In this document: in pieces, positions 48,360 to 54,634 of the stretch
Layout: each line of letters opens with the position of its first letter
How positions within the stretch are numbered: the stretch's first letter is position 1
Virus record (IMG/VR): IMGVR_UViG_3300018080_003388
Coordinates: 1-54,634 of that record
Source: a virus
DNA: 54,634 nucleotides
Strand: one strand, 5' to 3'
Notes under the pieces: model-generated
The model's input: only the letters and a program-made list of their open reading frames with translations
The model's database searches: none
What the model was told of the DNA's origin: nothing
Translations under genes and position numbers: made by a program

Positions 48360-48367
48360 TATTTATA
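48360..48367 (-). promoter_or_regulatory. Late promoter for the SAP-like gene (minus strand)
   Basis: TATAAATA on the minus strand, 23 bases before the ATG at 48336. It overlaps the plus-strand element at 48366 in a 14-bp palindrome. Confidence 0.6.
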
Positions 48368-48373
48368 TAAATA
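48366..48373 (+). promoter_or_regulatory. Late promoter, overlapping a divergent one
   Basis: TATAAATA on the plus strand, 19 bases before ATG 48393. The two promoters share two bases, so both polymerases cannot bind at once. Confidence 0.6.
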
Positions 48374-48392
48374 TAGTTTTGGAGGATGGGCA

Positions 48393-48626
48393 ATGAACGA
48401 ATTTATATTATTTATGTATGGTAAAATAATTTCACAAATCAAAGATGGTTCTTTGTTTTCTAATACATTATCATGGTTGAAGCAGAGATTATCAGAACGT
48501 ACTACTCTAGACGGCACTGTTCTTATAGCGGTCAGCTTGGCTTTTATTTTACTTAATCCTATAATAGAAATAGTTGCTTATGTAGCAATAGCATATGGCG
48601 CTTGGACTATGTGGAAAAAAGGATAA
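48393..48626 (+). CDS. Small membrane protein of late expression
   Basis: 77 residues from ATG 48393, with GGAGG upstream; a longer frame from 48357 covers the promoter. SERTTLDGTVLIAVSLAFILLNPIIEIVAYVAIAYGAWTMWKKG gives two membrane segments (about 36-52 and 55-72). This pattern is known from small membrane proteins of marine phages. A virion or membrane role is possible; function unknown. Confidence 0.6.
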   Translation: MNEFILFMYGKIISQIKDGSLFSNTLSWLKQRLSERTTLDGTVLIAVSLAFILLNPIIEIVAYVAIAYGAWTMWKKG

Positions 48627-48658
48627 TACCAATTCTGTAGACAGATTCCCGGAATTCT

Positions 48659-48666
48659 TTTAAATA
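48659..48666 (+). promoter_or_regulatory. Late-like element upstream of giant fibre gene
   Basis: TTTAAATA (one base from TATAAATA), followed by an ACTAAAAGGG ribosome segment. The same block occurs upstream of the paralogue at 54489. Confidence 0.5.
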
Positions 48667-48686
48667 ATACTAAAAGGGTTCCGTAG

Positions 48687-51600
48687 ATGTCTAAAAAACA
48701 GTTTCAACATGGTATCGATATGGGCGGTGTTTCACAACTCAAAAACATGATACTTCACAATGTAACATATCAAGATCTGGAAGATTTATCGTTTAATCTT
48801 ACAGTTTTAAATACCGGTCTTTTGGTTTACAATATAGAAAACGATTCTCCTTATATATGGGACGGTTCGACTTTTCTTGAAATAACTACAGAAATTCAAG
48901 GAGATGTGATATACCGAGGAAGCATAGATGCTTCTCAGTCATTGAATACTCAGTGTGAAGCTATTGCAGGTTATCAATATCTAGTAGAAAATTCAGGTGA
49001 GTTATCTATGGACGGGATAACTTTTATCACTGAAAATCAAGCAGAAACAGGTGATATGCTTTTGTTTACCAGTGATACGCAAGCTGTTATTATGCAAGCG
49101 GGTAGTATACGCTTGGCAACAACAGATGAACCAGGATCATCCAGGTATTCCACAGAATCTGAGTTGTTATCTGATGACGATTCTACTGTTATAAGTGCAA
49201 ATAGTTTGGATTTGTATCTGAGCCAAAAAGGTTATATAAGACAGTTCTCAGAATATTTGCCTGCAATGTCCGCAGGGGTCCCTGTTCGAATATTTCACGG
49301 ACTACGACTAGAAGACAAGGACAACTTTTCATATAACATTATGAAAGGATCATCACGTGTTAACATGGAAGTACGAGCAGTAAACCAAAGCTATGTAGAT
49401 GTTACTTCTTTCACGGATATATCTGATGTCAGAATTACTTTGGTCGGTAAATCTAGAAAGCAAACAGGTGAACCGGTTATCACGGCTCTACGAGATCTGT
49501 CAGATGCAGACATATCTCAGAGTATTACTGATGCAGACCAATTCAAGATTATTATTTCTTCAGACATAGGCGATACTATTGAAGTATATGACGGTCAAAC
49601 TTTACTGGGAACTGCTACAGAGACATCAGAGCCGGGTGTATTTGAGTTAATTGTCGGACCATTGCTAGACGGTGAGTACGATATTACGGCAACTAGGGTT
49701 GTAGACGGGCAGCAAGAACTATCTTCAGAACCTTATAATATAACCATTGATACAACTCCGCCGTCTGTTCCAGTAATAACTGTTTATGATGACAATAGTG
49801 ATGTGGTAAACGAAAACGCATATACTAATTCCGAAGATTTCACATTGAGTATTTCCACAGACCCTGGCATCACGGTGTACGTATTCAATAATGGTGTATC
49901 ACAGGGTATAGCAGTGGAATCATCTAGTCAAGGAGTGTATAATTTTCAACTAACTGATAACTCTGATGGAGATTATGCGTTATCTGCTGTCGCTGAAGAT
50001 TCTGCTGGTAACACATCGAGTTCTGTAGTTACTAACTTCCAAAGGGATACAACTCCGCCTAGTACTCCCGTTATACAAGAGCTAAGAAAAACAAATTCAA
50101 GTGGCGAACTGTTATCATCAGGAGATCTTATAAATGATGATAGTTTTTTTGTTTCCGTATCAACAGAAAGTTCAGTAGATGTTAAGATATATATAAATGG
50201 CACATCAGCTGGAACTCTAGCAGAATATACACCAGGAATTTATCAAACGACAGTTAATATACCTCAGCAAGGGTCAACTGAAATAACTATAGAATCTACA
50301 GATCAAGCAGGAAATACATCAGTTTCAGATACATTTTCTTTGATCTTAGATTCTGTATCCCCTGCGGCTCCTGTTATAACATCCGTTAGAGATTTAAACG
50401 ATACTGATGTTGATTTTATAAATCAAGAAATTCCTGTGAAGATTACACTTTCGGCAGAACAGTCAGGAACAGTTGAAGTTTATATAAATGCAGTACTAGA
50501 CGGTGAAGCACAAGAGGTTTCTCCGGGTGTGTATGAATATACCACTGAAACCTTGCTAGAAGGTGATTATATATTTTCATCCAGAATAACCGACGAAGCA
50601 GGCAATAGATCAGGGCGAGTAGGGGATACTTTGGTTTCTATAGATCTAACTACAGTAAAGCCTATTTTTACTGATATGACCGAGGACACAGGCGAAAGTA
50701 GTTCGGATTATATCACAGGCGATACCGAAATAGTGTTAAAACTAACAGCGGAAAATTATTCAACGGTTGAAATATATCGTGATACTGTTTACATAGGGGA
50801 AGCAACAGCAACGACACCGGGTTCTACTGTATATGAATATAATACCGGTGTACTGCCTGATGGTACTTACGATTTTGTTGCAAAATCCACAGACAGAGCA
50901 GGAAACACGGCATTCTCTGATGCTCTAACAGTGACTATAGACTCTACATTGCCGGTGACACCGGTTATAACGCAGATTACTGATTTAGATTCTTCGGTAG
51001 TAACAGATACGGTGAGATCTACAAAGACGCCATTAACTCTAGAGATTTCAGCAGAAACACAGACTTATGTCGAAGTTTTTAATAACGGTGTTTCAATAGG
51101 ACAAGCTACAGAAACTTCTAGTGCAGGTGTTTATGAATTTGATACCTTGCCTTACGGCACAAGCGACACCAAAGTATTCACTGCTAACTCCACGGATACA
51201 GCAGGCAATACATCAGCTATGTCGCAGAGTAGAGAAATCACTATAGATACAGGGTCGCTGTTGTTGTATGACAATACTACTTACGCAGGAGACTGGACTG
51301 CTTCAGGATATTCATTCACGCAAGTAGTAGAACAGTATGACAAGTTTTATGTTCGTGCCAGTACTGCTAATAGTGGCGAGCAAACATTCACATCTCCTGA
51401 AACATTTAGTATGGATCTAGACAAGGATTATAGATTGACATTTTATCTAGATACCGGTTCTGGAGGCTATTCTTATATAAACATAGGACCATTTACGGTA
51501 AACGGACGTTATAATTATGCAGGAATTATCTCTGATAGCATACCAGATAGTACAATTGATATAGAATCCACAAAAAATCAAAACAATTTCTGGGATCTTA

Positions 51601-54431
51601 GGTTATATTCTATATCAGAAACTGAACTAGAAGTCCGCGTGTATCGCGATGATGTTCTTCAAGGGTCGCAGACATTTGATAAATCTTCGGTGCCAACTGA
51701 GTACTATCAAGATGTTAGTTCTATTATACTAGGATTTGACGATGAATCTATTGCAGTTTCTACATCATATCTTCGTGGATTACCTCGTATAACAGAAGTA
51801 CTAGATGAACAAGGAGTTAGTACTCTGATAAACCAAGATGAGGAAACTTCTACTATACGAATTTCAGCAGATCCTTTGGCAACAGTTAGTGTATATTCTA
51901 ATGACACTCTATTAGGTAATGCCACGGAAGTTTCTAGTGGAAATTTTGAATATAATACTGGAGTACTTGTTGATGGAACATATATATTTACTGCATTTGC
52001 AACCGCAGATGAAGTGGAGTATGGAGTATCACGAGAGGTTACATATATAGTCGATGTTGCTCCACCGGAAGTTCCGGTGATATCATCTATATCCAGCGAA
52101 AATGGTTTGGTGTTAATCACTATAACTGCAGAAACAGAATCTACGGTCGAGGTATTTGATCAAGGTGAATCACTGGGAACTGCACAAGAAAACGGTACAA
52201 CGGGAATATTTACTCTACAAACACAGGTTTCTGATGTTTCTGCATATTCTTTTACTGCTAGTTCAACGGATAAAGGCGGAAACACAACAGTTTCATCGAC
52301 AGTTGATCAAGATATACCTTCTTTTGTTGCGGAAGATTTATCAGGTACGCCGGTGATCCAAGCGAGTTTTATAAATGAAAATTCTTTGATCCTAACAGTG
52401 CTAACCGCATCAGGGCAGACAGTTGAAGTATACAACGATGAGCAGTTGATGGGTTCTGCAACAGAAACTGAAACGTTAGGCACATACGTTTATGAAACCG
52501 GTACTATTTCCGATGGTGAATATAATATCAGAGTCAGGGTTGAATATGATTCAGGAAATATGTATACACAGTCACAGTTATTGACTTTTACAGTTGATAC
52601 TGTAAACCCTACTGTTCCGGTATTTTCACAAGTGGTAAACTCACAAGGAGACACACTGACATCAGGTACAAAGTCTTTTTATGAAGATATAACATTTACT
52701 GTAGCAGCAGAAGAAGGATCATCAGTAGGGATATATGTTGATGGGGTTTATCAAGATGACATGACTGAAACTGAAACACCTGGGGTGTTTGAGTATTCCT
52801 ATTATTTCCCCTTGGGTTATGAGTATACTGTTGTTGCAAGATCTCAAGATCTTGCAGGCAATTACACTGAGTCTGCAGAATTTTCTATTATAATTGACTG
52901 GCCGGAATTGAATTTAACTATGGTAGGATCCAGTGAGTTGTCTGACTTATCTCCATACGCATCAGGTTCCAGGGGAAGTATATATTTAGATAATGCACAG
53001 GAACCTAGTTATTTAATGATCGATACAATGGTTAGAGATATAGGAAATTCTCCTTATACCGTAGAATTTTGGTTTAATTATGAAGGCGATGATTTTAACA
53101 AGACTGTGTATCGCATGTTTGGATCGTTAACTAATGATCCTGTTTTGATACATGAGATTGCTAATAAAAGATTTCAATATTATGTAGATAATTCCAATGT
53201 TGCATCAAATTATTTCAATACAGTGGGAGAAATAGGAACCGGCGAGTGGCATCACATTGCTCTTTGTTATGATGGATCCAAGCTCAGGGGTTATATAGAT
53301 GGGCAAAAACTAATAGATCAGAATTATACTACGAGATTGTGGAACTCGGTAAATCAAGAGTTTTGGATAGGTGCACAAGAGAATGTACCGAATGTAGGGC
53401 TAGAAGGATATATATCTGATTTTAGGATATCATCTGTAGCAAGATATTCTGATTCGTTTGCATTACCTACCCAGCCATTTATCAGAGATGCATATACTCA
53501 GTTTTTGCTAGAAACTGAGGATTATATGAGTTTTTATTTTAAAAACGATGCTGGCGATTTATTTTATGACGGCGGCCAAATATTAGATAGAAATTTAACT
53601 CTAGTTGTAGAATCATCCTCTGGGCGATCTATAGAAGTATATCAAGATAACGAATTTATAGGTTATCCTGTTGAAGTTTCTGCGGGAATATATGAAATTG
53701 AATTATTAGAACTAGAGGGATATTTGGAGTTTAAAGCGTCAACCATTAATAGTAACGGTGATACATTTACGACTAATAATACTCATATAACTGCAGGTAT
53801 TGCAGACATTTCAGAAAATAACATAACTTTGGAAATAGGCGAAGGATCAACAGGGGAAAAGATTGAAATATCATCATTATCACCTTACTCCGGTGAAGGT
53901 AACACGAGTATATACTTCCCTGGTACTTCTTATATAGAAGTCCCTAATCTTTCATCTATAGGCCCGTCGGTTTTTACTCTTGAAACTTGGGTTAATACCT
54001 CGACTACAGGAAGATCCGGGCGTTTTGCAGGGTCTAATGTTAGATCTAATTCACCACTCATGCTTGTAAATACTAATAGAACTGTTTCATATATAACAGG
54101 ATCCGGCTTGAATCTAACTAGCTCTGTAACTGTGCAACTAAATGAATGGTTTCATTTTGCTATTTCTCAAACACTTACTAATGTATACATGTTTATAGAC
54201 GGAGTTTTAGTCGCATCAGGTGCAGCACAAACATCAGGTACAGGCGGCTGGGCTGCTGATGACTTTAGAATAGGAGGACATCCTCTTAACGGAGGAGCAT
54301 ACTCATTCGATGGTTATCTAGTAGATTTTAGAATTGTGTTAGGAGAAGCGATATATACCACTGGCTTTACGCCTCCCTCTGAACCGTTAACAGCAATACC
54401 TGGAACTTATTTGTTGATTAAAACAGCATGA
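48687..54431 (+). CDS. Giant fibre: Ig-like repeats with lectin-like domains
   Basis: 1914 residues. N-terminal module (1-65): KQFQHGIDMGGVSQLKN, LLVYNIENDSPYIWDG, shared with the next gene. From about residue 265 come roughly ten Ig-like domains (PPSVPVITVYD, VEVYNNGV, GTATETS, DGDYTFTA, DxAGNxS). A jelly-roll-like insert lies at about 855-1030. Two LamG/concanavalin-type domains follow at about 1407-1600 (YTVEFWFNYEGD, WHHIALCYDGSKLRGYIDG) and 1715-1914 (FTLETWVN, WFHFAISQTLTNVYMFIDG), which probably bind host surface glycans. No signal peptide is seen, which fits a virion protein. Confidence 0.8.
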   Translation: MSKKQFQHGIDMGGVSQLKNMILHNVTYQDLEDLSFNLTVLNTGLLVYNIENDSPYIWDGSTFLEITTEIQGDVIYRGSIDASQSLNTQCEAIAGYQYLVENSGELSMDGITFITENQAETGDMLLFTSDTQAVIMQAGSIRLATTDEPGSSRYSTESELLSDDDSTVISANSLDLYLSQKGYIRQFSEYLPAMSAGVPVRIFHGLRLEDKDNFSYNIMKGSSRVNMEVRAVNQSYVDVTSFTDISDVRITLVGKSRKQTGEPVITALRDLSDADISQSITDADQFKIIISSDIGDTIEVYDGQTLLGTATETSEPGVFELIVGPLLDGEYDITATRVVDGQQELSSEPYNITIDTTPPSVPVITVYDDNSDVVNENAYTNSEDFTLSISTDPGITVYVFNNGVSQGIAVESSSQGVYNFQLTDNSDGDYALSAVAEDSAGNTSSSVVTNFQRDTTPPSTPVIQELRKTNSSGELLSSGDLINDDSFFVSVSTESSVDVKIYINGTSAGTLAEYTPGIYQTTVNIPQQGSTEITIESTDQAGNTSVSDTFSLILDSVSPAAPVITSVRDLNDTDVDFINQEIPVKITLSAEQSGTVEVYINAVLDGEAQEVSPGVYEYTTETLLEGDYIFSSRITDEAGNRSGRVGDTLVSIDLTTVKPIFTDMTEDTGESSSDYITGDTEIVLKLTAENYSTVEIYRDTVYIGEATATTPGSTVYEYNTGVLPDGTYDFVAKSTDRAGNTAFSDALTVTIDSTLPVTPVITQITDLDSSVVTDTVRSTKTPLTLEISAETQTYVEVFNNGVSIGQATETSSAGVYEFDTLPYGTSDTKVFTANSTDTAGNTSAMSQSREITIDTGSLLLYDNTTYAGDWTASGYSFTQVVEQYDKFYVRASTANSGEQTFTSPETFSMDLDKDYRLTFYLDTGSGGYSYINIGPFTVNGRYNYAGIISDSIPDSTIDIESTKNQNNFWDLRLYSISETELEVRVYRDDVLQGSQTFDKSSVPTEYYQDVSSIILGFDDESIAVSTSYLRGLPRITEVLDEQGVSTLINQDEETSTIRISADPLATVSVYSNDTLLGNATEVSSGNFEYNTGVLVDGTYIFTAFATADEVEYGVSREVTYIVDVAPPEVPVISSISSENGLVLITITAETESTVEVFDQGESLGTAQENGTTGIFTLQTQVSDVSAYSFTASSTDKGGNTTVSSTVDQDIPSFVAEDLSGTPVIQASFINENSLILTVLTASGQTVEVYNDEQLMGSATETETLGTYVYETGTISDGEYNIRVRVEYDSGNMYTQSQLLTFTVDTVNPTVPVFSQVVNSQGDTLTSGTKSFYEDITFTVAAEEGSSVGIYVDGVYQDDMTETETPGVFEYSYYFPLGYEYTVVARSQDLAGNYTESAEFSIIIDWPELNLTMVGSSELSDLSPYASGSRGSIYLDNAQEPSYLMIDTMVRDIGNSPYTVEFWFNYEGDDFNKTVYRMFGSLTNDPVLIHEIANKRFQYYVDNSNVASNYFNTVGEIGTGEWHHIALCYDGSKLRGYIDGQKLIDQNYTTRLWNSVNQEFWIGAQENVPNVGLEGYISDFRISSVARYSDSFALPTQPFIRDAYTQFLLETEDYMSFYFKNDAGDLFYDGGQILDRNLTLVVESSSGRSIEVYQDNEFIGYPVEVSAGIYEIELLELEGYLEFKASTINSNGDTFTTNNTHITAGIADISENNITLEIGEGSTGEKIEISSLSPYSGEGNTSIYFPGTSYIEVPNLSSIGPSVFTLETWVNTSTTGRSGRFAGSNVRSNSPLMLVNTNRTVSYITGSGLNLTSSVTVQLNEWFHFAISQTLTNVYMFIDGVLVASGAAQTSGTGGWAADDFRIGGHPLNGGAYSFDGYLVDFRIVLGEAIYTTGFTPPSEPLTAIPGTYLLIKTA

Positions 54432-54462
54432 CCAGATTTAGCCATACCACTAGTTTAGTGTT

Positions 54463-54470
54463 TTAAATAA
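54463..54470 (+). promoter_or_regulatory. Late-like element upstream of the second fibre gene
   Basis: TTTAAATA inside a 9-bp stem-loop (TTTAGTGTT with AACACTAAA), followed by AAAAGGG. It matches the element upstream of the gene at 48687. Confidence 0.5.
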
Positions 54471-54488
54471 CACTAAAAGGGTATAACG

Positions 54489-54634
54489 ATGTCCGGTAAG
54501 CAGTTTCAACATGGTCTAGATCTAGGACGAGTAAATCAGCTAAAGAACTTTACTGTGCAGCAGGTAGATACAAATCAACTTGCTGTACTAAACAATGATC
54601 TAGATACAACAAACACAGGATTCTTGGTCTATGA
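54489..54634 (+). CDS. Second fibre paralogue (3' partial)
   Basis: 48 codons are visible before the window ends. SGKQFQHGLDLGRVNQLKN, DLDTTNTGFLVY matches the N-terminal module of the giant fibre at 48687, so it is a tandem paralogue that uses the same attachment site. The rest lies beyond the window. Confidence 0.8.
   Translation, partial: MSGKQFQHGLDLGRVNQLKNFTVQQVDTNQLAVLNNDLDTTNTGFLVY

Overview
The window is a stretch of the genome of an AT-rich (about two-thirds A+T by eye) T4-like tailed phage (T4 superfamily, myovirus type). Diagnostic genes are family B DNA polymerase gp43, sliding clamp gp45, clamp-loader ATPase gp44, T4-type RNase H, a DexA-like exonuclease, a gp31/GroES-like co-chaperonin, a DsbA-like dsDNA-binding protein and PhoH, plus late promoters of the T4 form (NATAAATA). 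Many small proteins look like those of marine T4-like phages. The alphaproteobacterial-type 7Fe ferredoxin and ThyX suggest an aquatic proteobacterial host, but the host cannot be read from the sequence.

Layout. 1-3.1 kb: tail-fibre-type genes, the first a repeat-rich beta-propeller cut by the window edge. 3.1-9.5 kb: replication, chaperone and nucleotide genes (DNA polymerase III alpha-like fragment, GroES, DexA, gp44, 7Fe ferredoxin, a MazG-ThyX fusion, and phoH on the minus strand). 9.5-12.2 kb: lysis cassette (GH19 endolysin, overlapping spanin pair, EF-hand membrane protein that may be the holin). 12.3-15.4 kb: DnaJ and ClpA. 15.4-20.3 kb: mostly small virion or unknown genes and a nucleotidyltransferase. 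20.3-24.3 kb: DsbA, gp43, gp45. 24.3-34.4 kb: small accessory genes (T-fold paralogue, glycosyltransferase, cREC protein, peroxiredoxin-glutaredoxin, FolE, QueE, RNase H). 34.4-38.2 kb: a MoxR ATPase with a metallopeptidase/VWA partner, then small conserved genes. 38.3-43.1 kb, minus strand: two genes with a shared N-terminal module, one a giant VCBS/BspA-like adhesin. 43.2-47.1 kb: dCMP-deaminase-like protein, QueD, glycosyltransferase, UV endonuclease. 47.1-54.6 kb: late virion genes and a 1914-residue Ig/lectin-like fibre, followed by the start of a paralogue.

How the genes work together. Early genes sit behind strong sigma70-like promoters, nearly all with exactly 17 bp between the boxes; in three cases the upstream stop codon lies inside the -35 box. 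Late genes carry NATAAATA. Three virion-type genes have exactly 5 nt between NATAAATA and ATG, which predicts leaderless late mRNAs. One of them is enclosed in an 11-bp inverted repeat that would block translation from read-through RNA. Ferredoxin, MazG-ThyX and the deaminase form a plausible dTMP-supply module. FolE, QueE and QueD make 7-deazaguanine precursors. GroES, DnaJ, ClpA and MoxR/VWA form an unusually large protein-remodelling set. No tRNA gene, CRISPR array, integrase or insertion sequence was seen.
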